Origin: an uncultured Clostridia bacterium
Lineage (GTDB): Bacteria > Bacillota > Clostridia > Oscillospirales > JAAYOS01
Length of the DNA: 33,984 bases
Assembly (NCBI GenBank): GCA_944386395.1
Contig: CALXAZ010000164.1
Coordinates: forward strand, 1-33,984
Reading direction: 5' to 3'
A program made the translations under genes and the position numbers. This document shows, one piece after another, positions 7,087 to 14,720 of the stretch (position 1 is its first letter; every line of letters starts with the position of its first letter). The notes below the pieces were generated by a model. That model was given only the letters and a program-made list of their open reading frames with translations. It was not told where the DNA came from and did not search any database.

Positions 7087-7347
7087 ATGGCAGAGAAAAC
7101 CGGAGGTTTTTCATTTTTCAGCAGGAAGCTATCGCCGGAGGAAGAGGAGAGGCAGGAGCTTCTCGGGCAGCTCAAGGGGACGAGAGAGCAGCTAAAGATG
7201 GCAAGGATATCCTTTGAAAACGCAAGTGAGCCCGAGCTTGTAGACGCGAGCGTCTATGAGATAAACGCCCTCCAGGCGAGATATAATTACCTGCTGCGCC
7301 GGGCGCGGGAGCAGGGGTGTATAAGCGGCAACGAGGTATTTAAATAA
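7087..7347 (+). CDS. DUF2508 family (YaaL-like) small protein
   Basis: An 86-residue, charged, helical protein. The pattern of a short helix (LLGQLKGTREQLKMARISFENASEPELVDASVYEINALQARYNYLLRRARE) ending in RYNYLLRRARE fits the DUF2508 family, whose Bacillus member YaaL is encoded beside recR and bofA. Function is unknown. Here the gene is not next to recR, which lies near 22 kb. GGAGGG at 7075-7080 supports ATG 7087. Its stop codon is one base from the stop of the convergent trkH gene, leaving no room for a plus-strand terminator between them. Confidence 0.7.
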   Translation: MAEKTGGFSFFSRKLSPEEEERQELLGQLKGTREQLKMARISFENASEPELVDASVYEINALQARYNYLLRRAREQGCISGNEVFK

Positions 7348-7348
7348 C

Positions 7349-8791
7349 TTACTTTTTTCTCCATAGAGAGGGAGAGAAAAGCATGAGTATGGGGAATATC
7401 TCAAGCCTGCCCAGTAGCATGTCAAACGAGAGGATAAGCTTTGAAAGCATCGAAAATTCGGAAAAGTTCCCCGTCGGACCGACAACGCTCAGCCCCGGAC
7501 CAACATTGTTAAAGCATGTGACCACGGCGGTAAAGTTTGTCACCAGGTCAAATTCGTCTATCGATATAAGGAGCACCGAAAACAGAATTATCACCATATA
7601 GACAACAAAATATGTATTTGTGCTGTTTACTACAGAGTCCTCGACCGGCTTCCCCTCCATCTTTATTGAGATGATAGAGCGGGGACGTGCGGTCTTTTTT
7701 ATTTCGCGCAGTACCGTTTTTGCCATTATCACGAGTCTTGATATCTTCAGACCGCCACCGGTCGAGCCTGCACAGGCCCCAAAAAACATGAGGATAACGA
7801 GTACTGTTTTAGAAAAATTGGGCCAGAGGTTAAAGTCGTCGGTGGCAAAGCCTGTTGTGGTGATAATGGATGACACCTGGAAAAAGGCGTAGCGCAGCGC
7901 CTCGCCCACGTTTTCATAGAGGGAGAGGATATCAAGAGTTATCGCACCCACAGACAGCGCGACGATGGCGAGGTAGCAGCGCAGCTCCTCGTTTTTCAGC
8001 ACCTGAAGGAATTTCCGGGTGAGAAGCAGGTAGAACAGGTTAAAGTTTATGCCAAATATCAGCATAAAAATACCTATAACACCGTCTATGTAAGCGCTGT
8101 TATACGCGGCAATGGAGGTATTTTTAATGGAAAAGCCTCCGGTCCCGGCAGTGGCAAAGGTGTTTACAAGGCTGTCAAACAGAGGCATCCCACCCGCAAG
8201 CAGCAGTATTATCTGCAAAACTGAAATGCCAATGTATATCCCGTAGAGGATTTTTGCGTTTGACTGGAAACGCGAGACGAGCTTGCCGACGGTAGGACCT
8301 GGGACCTCGGCGCGCATGAGGTGCATTGAGTGCCCTCCGGCGAGGGGGATTATTGCCATTACAAATACCAGCACACCCATGCCGCCTATCCAGTGGGTAA
8401 AGCTTCGCCAGAAGAGGATACTCATCGGCAAAATCTCAACGTTTGTCAGTATACTGGCGCCGGTGGTTGTAAACCCGGAGACCGTCTCGAAAAAGGCATC
8501 GATAAAAGAAGGTATCGAGCCTGACAGCGTAAAAGGCAGCGCCCCCAGCACAGATGTCAGCACCCATGCAAGCCCTACGATAACAAAGCTTTCGCTTGCA
8601 TATATTACCCTGTTTTTGGGTGCACGTGCCGTGACCAGCGCGCTTACAAGCACAAGCGACGCTGCCAGTGCGCCGAATACTATCGAGCAGCCGTCCGCAT
8701 ATATAAGCGATACCGCGAATGGCAGCAACAGCAAAAAGCCCTCAACAAGGACTATTTTACCGAGTATATGGACTATCATACGGTAATTCAT
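7349..8791 (-). CDS. trkH: TrkH family potassium uptake channel
   Basis: The 480-residue integral membrane protein is the K+-translocating subunit of a Trk/Ktr system. Four pore-loop-like segments with the filter glycines are visible: SGFTTTGASIL, FATAGTGGFSIKN, SSIITTTGFATDD and TCFNNVGPGLS, each between hydrophobic segments, which is the TrkH/KtrB plan. The HWIGGMGVLVFVMAIIPLAGG and FGACAGSTGGGLKISR stretches are typical. It follows trkA on the same strand after 116 bases that hold tandem hairpin repeats. ATG 8791 has only a weak purine site (AGAGAGAAAAG), so translation may be low or coupled. It ends convergently with the DUF2508 gene. Confidence 0.95.
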   Translation of the reverse strand: MNYRMIVHILGKIVLVEGFLLLLPFAVSLIYADGCSIVFGALAASLVLVSALVTARAPKNRVIYASESFVIVGLAWVLTSVLGALPFTLSGSIPSFIDAFFETVSGFTTTGASILTNVEILPMSILFWRSFTHWIGGMGVLVFVMAIIPLAGGHSMHLMRAEVPGPTVGKLVSRFQSNAKILYGIYIGISVLQIILLLAGGMPLFDSLVNTFATAGTGGFSIKNTSIAAYNSAYIDGVIGIFMLIFGINFNLFYLLLTRKFLQVLKNEELRCYLAIVALSVGAITLDILSLYENVGEALRYAFFQVSSIITTTGFATDDFNLWPNFSKTVLVILMFFGACAGSTGGGLKISRLVIMAKTVLREIKKTARPRSIISIKMEGKPVEDSVVNSTNTYFVVYMVIILFSVLLISIDEFDLVTNFTAVVTCFNNVGPGLSVVGPTGNFSEFSMLSKLILSFDMLLGRLEIFPILMLFSPSLWRKK

Positions 8792-8852
8792 GTTAGATCA
8801 CGCTTTTCTCTCTGTCTATTCGTTATGTAACTGTCCCACGTAAGCAGCATCC

Positions 8853-8910
8853 CTCAGGCAGCGACTGCCTCTCAGGCAGCGACTGCCTCTCAGACAGCGA
8901 CTGTGCCTCA
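8853..8910. repeat. Three tandem 18-20 bp hairpin units between trkA and trkH
   Basis: CTCAGGCAGCGACTGCCT occurs exactly at 8853-8870 and 8871-8888; a diverged 20-base third copy with two substitutions and a 2-base gain spans 8889-8908 and merges with the trkA stop codon. Each unit is itself a small inverted repeat (AGGCAG, CGA, CTGCCT), so the trkA-trkH mRNA would carry a row of three short hairpins. Confidence 0.85.
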
Positions 8911-10263
8911 GGCGAGGATATCGTTGAGGTCGCGCAGGGTGCGGTCGGTGGTGACGATTATGACGCTGTCGCCGTTTTCTATCGAGTCAGCACCGCCCGG
9001 TATAATTATTCTGTTGCGCCGGAAGATGCAGGCAATAAGTATGTTTGGGCGCAGGGTTATATCTTTAAGCTGAATGCCTGTGAATTTTGTGGCAGGGCTT
9101 GCTGTAAACTCGACGGCCTCAGCCTTGCCGTCTACTATACGGCTCAGCGCGACCACGCCATCGCCGGTGGAATTTTGCATCGCGCGGACATATCGGATTA
9201 TCTGGTTTGTGGTTATCTGCTTTGGGGAGATAAGGCTGTCAAGCCCTATAGTTGTGAGGATGTCTGAAAAGCTGCCCCTGTTGATTTTGGCAATGACTTT
9301 GTTGATGCCGAGCAGCGTTGCGTAAACAGAGACGATTATGTTTTCCTCGTCTATACCGGTAAGAGCGATAAACGCATCTGTCTCGGCTATGCCTTCCTCC
9401 AGCAGGACATCCTTGTCGGAGCCGTCACCGTTTATAATCTCGGCTTTGGGAAGAGCATCGCTCAGCTCGATGCAGCGGTTTCTATCTATCTCGATTATCT
9501 TTACCTTCATCCCGGTTTCAGATAGCTGCCTTGCAAGGTAATGTGCAATCCTTCCTCCGCCCACTATCATTACTTTTCTGACTTTCTGTTTGAGGACACC
9601 TATTGCCCGGAAAAACTTTTCAATCTCAACCTGAGACCCTGTAACATATATCTTGTCTCCGGCACGCAGGATAAAGTCTCCGCTGGGGATATGGACCTCT
9701 TCGCCGCGCTGGACCGCGCAGATAAGCGCTTTAGACTGGTATTTTTTAGATAACGAGGAGAGGGTCTGGTTTTCAAGCGATCCACCGGCATGAACCTTGA
9801 GCTCTACAAGATCCACCCTTCCCCGGGCAAAAAAGTCAACTTTCAGCGCGGAGGGAAAGCGTAGCATCCGAGATATTTCATTTGCCGCTGCAAGCTCGGG
9901 GTTTATTGTCATGCTCAGTCCCAGCTCCTCGCGCATAAAGGCGAGCTGCCGGGAGTATTCGGGATTGCGGACCCGGGCAATGGTGTGCTTTGCCCCTATC
10001 TTTTTTGCCACAAGACAGCAGAGGATATTCAGCTCGTCTGCAGAGGTGGCAGCAATAAGCATATCCGCCTTGTTTACTTCTGCCTCGCGCTGAACCTCGT
10101 AGCTTGCGCCGTTGCCGCATATGCCCATGACGTCGTGTGTGTTGACAACGTTTGATATGACATTGGGGTTTGAATCGATAACGACTATGTCGTGACCTTC
10201 GGAGGAGAGCTGTTCGGTAAGCGATTTGCCCACCTTTCCATCTCCGACTATTACGATACGCAT
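8908..10263 (-). CDS. trkA: TrkA, regulatory NAD-binding subunit of K+ uptake
   Basis: A 451-residue cytoplasmic protein with two tandem RCK (TrkA-N plus TrkA-C) modules. The first Rossmann fold starts MRIVIVGDGKVG and continues VVIDSNPNVI and GNGASYEVQREAEVNKADMLIAATSADE; the second begins near residue 230 with VMIVGGGRIAHYLARQLSETGMKVKIIEIDRNRC. It gates the TrkH channel encoded downstream in response to nucleotides. The double-length form is the usual TrkA type rather than the half-length KtrA. The start is ATG 10263 with AGGAGA at 10271-10276; the open frame upstream to 10326 has no ribosome site. Two overlapping promoters precede it. Confidence 0.95.
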   Translation of the reverse strand: MRIVIVGDGKVGKSLTEQLSSEGHDIVVIDSNPNVISNVVNTHDVMGICGNGASYEVQREAEVNKADMLIAATSADELNILCCLVAKKIGAKHTIARVRNPEYSRQLAFMREELGLSMTINPELAAANEISRMLRFPSALKVDFFARGRVDLVELKVHAGGSLENQTLSSLSKKYQSKALICAVQRGEEVHIPSGDFILRAGDKIYVTGSQVEIEKFFRAIGVLKQKVRKVMIVGGGRIAHYLARQLSETGMKVKIIEIDRNRCIELSDALPKAEIINGDGSDKDVLLEEGIAETDAFIALTGIDEENIIVSVYATLLGINKVIAKINRGSFSDILTTIGLDSLISPKQITTNQIIRYVRAMQNSTGDGVVALSRIVDGKAEAVEFTASPATKFTGIQLKDITLRPNILIACIFRRNRIIIPGGADSIENGDSVIIVTTDRTLRDLNDILA

Positions 10264-10324
10264 CTTCTTTCTCCTGACAGATACAAAGGCGCTGCGGAAA
10301 CCACCGCCGCGCCAAAAATATATC

Positions 10325-10372
10325 ATTATAATCTATACTAAGAATTATATCAAAAATCTATACCGGTATCAA
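10325..10372 (-). promoter_or_regulatory. Two overlapping sigma-A promoters of trkA
   Basis: Minus strand, distal: TTGATA (10367-10372), 17 bases, TATAAT (10344-10349). Proximal: TTGATA (10348-10353), 17 bases, TATAAT (10325-10330). The proximal -35 overlaps the distal -10. Confidence 0.75.
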
Positions 10373-10541
10373 CTGCTATATTTTGTGCTTTTGGGAAGGG
10401 AAACGGTGCTTTTGATGGGTTTTGCAAAATAGCACGCAGGGGCTTGCTGTGGCGTGTTGTGCAGAGCTTTTTTTGCGTTTTAAAAGAAATTTCCACTTGT
10501 TTTGCCAAAAAATGTACGCAAGCCGTGTGCTAAAAAACAGC
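10373..10541. other. Spacer between trkA and MATE promoters
   Basis: An AT-rich stretch between two divergent promoters in which I see no gene, repeat or RNA. Confidence 0.5.
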
Positions 10542-10570
10542 TTGACAAAATATGTTCCTTTTGTTATACT
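10542..10570 (+). promoter_or_regulatory. Sigma-A promoter of the MATE-marR operon
   Basis: TTGACA (10542-10547), 17 bases, TATACT (10565-10570): near consensus. Confidence 0.85.
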
Positions 10571-10579
10571 TTTTGAGCA

Positions 10580-10600
10580 ATGGTTGATAAGTGCAACTAT
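10580..10600 (+). promoter_or_regulatory. Candidate MarR operator
   Basis: ATGGTTG (10580-10586) and CAACTAT (10594-10600) are inverted with one mismatch around a 7-base centre. The site begins ten bases after the -10 and covers the start region, as expected for autoregulation by the MarR protein encoded second in the operon. Confidence 0.6.
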
Positions 10601-10639
10601 TAAATATGCACAAAAATTAGGAAAAAGGAAGTGGTTTGT

Positions 10640-12046
10640 TTGGCAGCAGCTAAAATCTCGCGCCAGGAGGCGCGCAGAACGATGATGCTCAATGACCCGA
10701 TACCGAAGCTGGTACCCAAAATGGCCATACCGACGATAATAAGTATGCTTGTCATGTCATTTTATAACATGGCAGATACATATTTTGTAAGTTCGCTCGG
10801 CATTGAGGCGACGGGCGCCGTAGGAGTCAATGCATCGCTTATGAGCTTTATACAGATGGCAGGCTCGGCTATAGCAGTTGGTGCAAACAGCTATATTGCA
10901 AGGCTGTTGGGAGCGAAGAGAGACGAGGAGGGCTCGCAGGTTCTCTCGGTTGCATTTTTCAGCGCGATGTGTACAGGGACACTTGTTATGATACTGGGTC
11001 TTGTGTTTATGGAGCCGCTGGTAAGGTTTTTGGGGGCAAAAGACCCGCTTGTTATCAAGTATTCCGAGGATTACGCAAGCTATATCCTTTATGCCGCTCC
11101 GTTTATGACGACGGTGTTTGTTATGAACCAGTGTCTCCGTGCCGAGGGAAGCTCCACATTTTCAATGTGGGGAATGGTGTCAGGCGCAATACTCAATCTC
11201 GGGCTTGACCCGCTATTCATATTTGTGTTTAAATGGGAGGTTGCCGGAGCCGCTGCTGCAACGGCTATCTCAAAGCTGGTAAGCTTTATAGTGCTGCTTA
11301 CGCCGTATCTCAGGAAGCACACGATGCTGACCATAAGCATAAGGAAATTTAAAATAACCAAGAACATTGCCACCGAGATAAGCAAAATGGGTTTTCCCAC
11401 GCTTATGCGTTCCGGGCTTATGACGATAGCAAGCGTAATAACCAATAACGTCGCATCTGGGTTTAGCGCGGCTGCGCTTGCTGCAATATCGGTGGTAAAC
11501 CGTATAATGATGTTTGTATCCTCCGCGATTCTCGGCTTTGGTCAGGGATATCAGCCGGTTGCGGGCTTCAACTGGGGAGCCAAGAGGTATGACAGGGTTT
11601 GGAAAGCATTCTGGTTTGCCTCTATTGTGGGCGTATCCGTTATAACGGTGATAAGCCTTGTGGCAGCAGTGTTTGCGCCGAGCATCATGCGGGTTTTTAC
11701 CGACAATGCGGAAGCGATAGATATCGGAACATTTTCAATAAGGCTGCAGTGTTACGTAATGCCGATACATGCGTGGGTCATAGTTGTAAACATGACGTAT
11801 GCAGGGCTTGGAAAGGCAACGGGAGCAGCACTGCTGAGCCTTTCGCGCCAAGGCATATTCTTTATACCGGCAGTATGGATACTTTCGGTTGCGTTTGGAG
11901 TTATGGGTCTTGCCTCCGCACAGGCTGTGGCAGACGGTCTTTCGCTACTGCTCGGGCTTCCGCTGGCAATAAGAGTGCTAAAAGAGATAAAGAGACTTAT
12001 GATTGAAAATGGGCAGAAAGAGCTTGCCGAAGACAAAAAGGTGTGA
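10640..12046 (+). CDS. MATE family efflux transporter
   Basis: A cation/drug antiporter of about 468 residues with roughly twelve hydrophobic segments. The N-terminal signature LVPKMAIPTIISMLVMSFYNMADTYFVSSLG and the mirrored second half (MGFPTLMRSGLMTIASVITNNVA, GFGQGYQPVAGFNWGAK) identify the MATE family. Likely start TTG 10640, spaced nine bases from AAAGGAA (about 10624-10630); GTG 10631 abuts that site, and ATG 10682 behind AGGAGG (10665-10670) would also be possible, so the N-terminus is uncertain by 14 residues. It is followed 41 bases later by a MarR regulator, a common exporter-regulator pair. Substrate unknown. Confidence 0.92.
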   Translation: MAAAKISRQEARRTMMLNDPIPKLVPKMAIPTIISMLVMSFYNMADTYFVSSLGIEATGAVGVNASLMSFIQMAGSAIAVGANSYIARLLGAKRDEEGSQVLSVAFFSAMCTGTLVMILGLVFMEPLVRFLGAKDPLVIKYSEDYASYILYAAPFMTTVFVMNQCLRAEGSSTFSMWGMVSGAILNLGLDPLFIFVFKWEVAGAAAATAISKLVSFIVLLTPYLRKHTMLTISIRKFKITKNIATEISKMGFPTLMRSGLMTIASVITNNVASGFSAAALAAISVVNRIMMFVSSAILGFGQGYQPVAGFNWGAKRYDRVWKAFWFASIVGVSVITVISLVAAVFAPSIMRVFTDNAEAIDIGTFSIRLQCYVMPIHAWVIVVNMTYAGLGKATGAALLSLSRQGIFFIPAVWILSVAFGVMGLASAQAVADGLSLLLGLPLAIRVLKEIKRLMIENGQKELAEDKKV

Positions 12047-12087
12047 TAAAATTATAAAAAACGACTAAGAAAATTTGGAGAGTGCAC

Positions 12088-12537
12088 ATGGAAGAGAGAC
12101 ATAACGAATTTTCCAGGAACCTCGGAAGGCTGATAACCCATCTAAACCGGCTTAGGAAGCGGTTTATGGCAGAGCGCCTGCGCGGATACGGGCTCAGCGG
12201 TTCCATGTACATGTTTATCAATTCCCTCGAGCGAAACCCGGGAATAAGCCAGGATTTTCTTGTAGAGAGATTTTTTATGGACAAGGGGAATGTTGCCCGT
12301 GGGGCAAAGAAGCTGGAGGAGCTCGGCTATATTCGCCGGGAGATAGATAGCTCGGACAGGCGGAGGTATAATCTTTTCCTCACGGAAGAGGGGCATGCGC
12401 TTGTGCCGGTGATACGAAAATACCTCACTGAGTGGAGCGAGCTGATAAGCAAAAACTTTACCGATGAGGAGAGAGAGACCGCAATCGAGCTGCTCGACCG
12501 AATGGTGGACAATAGCAACGATGCGGTTGGGAAGTAA
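12088..12537 (+). CDS. MarR family transcriptional regulator
   Basis: A 149-residue winged-helix protein: an N-terminal dimerisation helix (FSRNLGRLITHLNRLRKRFM), the DNA-binding core (GISQDFLVERFFMDKGNVARGAKKLEELGYI), the wing with the conserved DRRRYNLFLTEEG, and a C-terminal helix. MarR proteins usually repress an adjacent exporter and release DNA on binding a phenolic or drug ligand. I place the start at ATG 12088, six bases after TTTGGAGAG; GTG 12082 overlaps that site. Co-transcribed with the MATE gene and closed by a strong terminator. Confidence 0.92.
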   Translation: MEERHNEFSRNLGRLITHLNRLRKRFMAERLRGYGLSGSMYMFINSLERNPGISQDFLVERFFMDKGNVARGAKKLEELGYIRREIDSSDRRRYNLFLTEEGHALVPVIRKYLTEWSELISKNFTDEERETAIELLDRMVDNSNDAVGK

Positions 12538-12541
12538 ACCT

Positions 12542-12571
12542 ATGCGCCGGACAAAGTTCCGGCGCATTTTT
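12542..12571 (+). terminator. Terminator of the MATE-marR operon
   Basis: ATGCGCCGGA (12542-12551) and TCCGGCGCAT (12558-12567), perfect 10-bp stem, followed by a run of T. Confidence 0.9.
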
Positions 12572-12594
12572 ATGTCCAGAGACCCGGCGGGAGA

Positions 12595-12623
12595 TTGCAA
12601 TTTGAGTGCTTAAATGGTAAAAT
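12595..12623 (+). promoter_or_regulatory. Promoter of the dipeptidase operon
   Basis: TTGCAA (12595-12600), 17 bases, TAAAAT (12618-12623), 46 bases before the dipeptidase ATG. Confidence 0.65.
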
Positions 12624-12668
12624 GTCAGTATCTTAACGGAAAAATAATATGAGGAGGAAGACAGCCAC

Positions 12669-14126
12669 ATGGAATATATCATTAAAGGGTATAAGCCCGA
12701 GAAATTTTTTAACTACTTTGAGGAGATAAGCGCAATACCGCGCGGGTCGGGAAACGAGAAGGGAATTATGGAATATCTGAAAAAGTTTGCCGATGAGCGC
12801 GGGCTGTGGTGCTATACCGACGATGTGTTTAACGTGATAATCAAGAAGCCGGGCAGTGCCGGATGCGAAAGCCTGCCTCCGGTCATCCTTCAGGGGCATA
12901 CGGATATCGTGTGTGAGAAGAACCAGGATACCGTTCACGATTTTCTCCACGACGGGCTGAAGCTTTATGTTGATGATGAGGGTTTCCTCCACGCAAAGGG
13001 GACCACCCTCGGGGCGGACAATGGAACTGCCGTTTGCTTTATGCTCACAATACTTGACAGCCAAGAGCTTGTCCATCCGCCTCTCGAGTGCGTGTTTACC
13101 GCTCAGGAGGAGGTAGGGCTTGTAGGGGCGGCAAAGCTCGATTACACAAAGCTCTCAGGGCGCACCATGATAAATATGGATGCCGGTCCACTCGGAAATG
13201 CTGTTGGAAGCTGTGCCGGCGGGCTCAGGATAAAGATGACAAGGGATATCCCATATACTTCAACTGAGGGGACGGCAATGGCAATAGCTGTTCGTGGGTT
13301 GCAGGGCGGTCATTCCGGTGGAGCGATAAGCAAGACAAAGGGCAATTCGCTGAAGATAATATCGAGGGTGATAGACGCGATAATGCAGGTGGTGCCGGCG
13401 GAGATATGCTCGGTGGACGGCGGAGATAAGGACAATGCAATTCCCCGTGAGTCGGATGCGGTGCTGGTGTTTAAGAGCGGTGCGGACGCAGATAAAGCAT
13501 TAGAGATAGTGAAAAAGATGAACGGCGAGATAAGGGACGAATTTGGCTCAAACGACCCGGGGCTTTCAATAACATGTAAGGAAGTACAGACTCCGGATAA
13601 GAGCTTTGGGGCAGAATTTTCAGCTGCTATCTCGAAATTTATGATGCTTGCGCCGAGCAATGTATATTTCAGGAACTTTTTGCTTGGAGATGCTGTAATA
13701 TCCTCTGTAAACTTTGCGTCGATCCATACCGCGGACGGTAAAATAGAGGCAAATTTCTCGCCCCGTTCGGCTACCGGATCAATAAAGCAGGAGATACGCA
13801 GGAATCTCGAGATACTGGCAGGGCTGTTTGGGTTTGAAACGGAGTACAGCGGTGAGTATCCGGGCTGGAGCTATAATGAAAATTCGCGTGTTCGCGATAT
13901 TTTCAAGGAGGTATGCGTAGAGGTATTGGGAAAAGAGCCGACCATCCATGCCATACATGGCGGGCTTGAGTGCGGGCTGTTTATCGACAAGCTGCCGGGG
14001 CTCGACGCGATAGCGATAGGGCCAAACGGTTCGGGAGGGCATACGCCGGAGGAGAAGCTGGATCTGGCCTCCTGTGAGACCCAGTGGAAGATACTCACCG
14101 CGCTGCTTGAGAAGCTTGCAAAGTAG
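12669..14126 (+). CDS. pepD: Aminoacyl-histidine dipeptidase (M20 family, PepD type)
   Basis: A cytosolic zinc dipeptidase of 485 residues, the usual length. Metal-site motifs are in place: LQGHTDIVCE (His77, Asp79), GTTLGADNGTAV (bridging Asp117) and AQEEVGLVGA (general base and ligand Glu147/148); IHGGLECGLF near residue 430 supplies further ligands. The lid/dimer domain lies between (GGHSGGAISK). It cleaves dipeptides such as Xaa-His and provides amino acids. GAGGAGG is located shortly before ATG 12669. First gene of a three-gene operon; 24 bases separate it from the nicotinamidase-type gene. Confidence 0.93.
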   Translation: MEYIIKGYKPEKFFNYFEEISAIPRGSGNEKGIMEYLKKFADERGLWCYTDDVFNVIIKKPGSAGCESLPPVILQGHTDIVCEKNQDTVHDFLHDGLKLYVDDEGFLHAKGTTLGADNGTAVCFMLTILDSQELVHPPLECVFTAQEEVGLVGAAKLDYTKLSGRTMINMDAGPLGNAVGSCAGGLRIKMTRDIPYTSTEGTAMAIAVRGLQGGHSGGAISKTKGNSLKIISRVIDAIMQVVPAEICSVDGGDKDNAIPRESDAVLVFKSGADADKALEIVKKMNGEIRDEFGSNDPGLSITCKEVQTPDKSFGAEFSAAISKFMMLAPSNVYFRNFLLGDAVISSVNFASIHTADGKIEANFSPRSATGSIKQEIRRNLEILAGLFGFETEYSGEYPGWSYNENSRVRDIFKEVCVEVLGKEPTIHAIHGGLECGLFIDKLPGLDAIAIGPNGSGGHTPEEKLDLASCETQWKILTALLEKLAK

Positions 14127-14150
14127 ATCCTGCAAGGAAGGGATGGAAAG

Positions 14151-14678
14151 ATGACGAAGGTGCTTATAGTTGTCGATTACCAGAACGATTTTGTGACAGG
14201 CTCGCTCGGGTTTGAGGGAGCGGAGGCGCTTGATGATATAATATGTGAAAAAATAAAGCGGTACAGCGAAGAGGGTGAGGCGGTAATATATACCTGCGAC
14301 ACGCATACAGATGGGTATCTCGCAACCTCGGAGGGGCGCCGCCTGCCTGTTGAGCACTGCATACGCGGTACCTCCGGATGGGAGATATATGGCAAGGTGG
14401 GGCAGATGGTTGGCAGGGGAAGCGCGGTATTCAGAAAGGATACTTTTGGCTGCCTTGCTCTGGGAAACTATCTGGACGAGATGCAGTATAAAGAGGTTGA
14501 GCTGTGCGGTCTGGTGTCCGACATATGTGTGTTTTCAAATGCCGTGATAGCAAAGGCAGCCCTGCCGGAGGCAAAGATTTTTGTGGACGCGAGGGCAACC
14601 GGCTCGTCGAACAGGGAAATGCAGGAGAAGGCATTTGACATGCTGGAAAATCTGCACATTGACGTCATTAACCGCTAA
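14151..14678 (+). CDS. pncA: Isochorismatase-family cysteine hydrolase, likely nicotinamidase
   Basis: A 175-residue hydrolase with the Asp-Lys-Cys triad of the nicotinamidase/isochorismatase fold: Asp9 in VVDYQNDF, Lys96 in VFRKDTFG and Cys126 in LVSDICVFSNA. Metal-site-like residues Asp50 and His52 are in CDTHTDGY, and EHCIRGTSGWE matches the nicotinamidase HC..GT.G block. It would convert nicotinamide to nicotinate and ammonia. The strongest support is context: the next gene, 42 bases on, is nicotinate phosphoribosyltransferase, which uses the product. GGAAGGGATGG precedes ATG 14151. Confidence 0.85.
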   Translation: MTKVLIVVDYQNDFVTGSLGFEGAEALDDIICEKIKRYSEEGEAVIYTCDTHTDGYLATSEGRRLPVEHCIRGTSGWEIYGKVGQMVGRGSAVFRKDTFGCLALGNYLDEMQYKEVELCGLVSDICVFSNAVIAKAALPEAKIFVDARATGSSNREMQEKAFDMLENLHIDVINR

Positions 14679-14720
14679 AAATAAATTGATGCCGCGGTTG
14701 CGGCGGAACGAGGCTTAAAA

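Noticed and set aside
10264..10337. c-di-AMP riboswitch in the trkA leader
   Set aside because: The leader is only about 70 nt and lacks the ydaO-type conserved elements.
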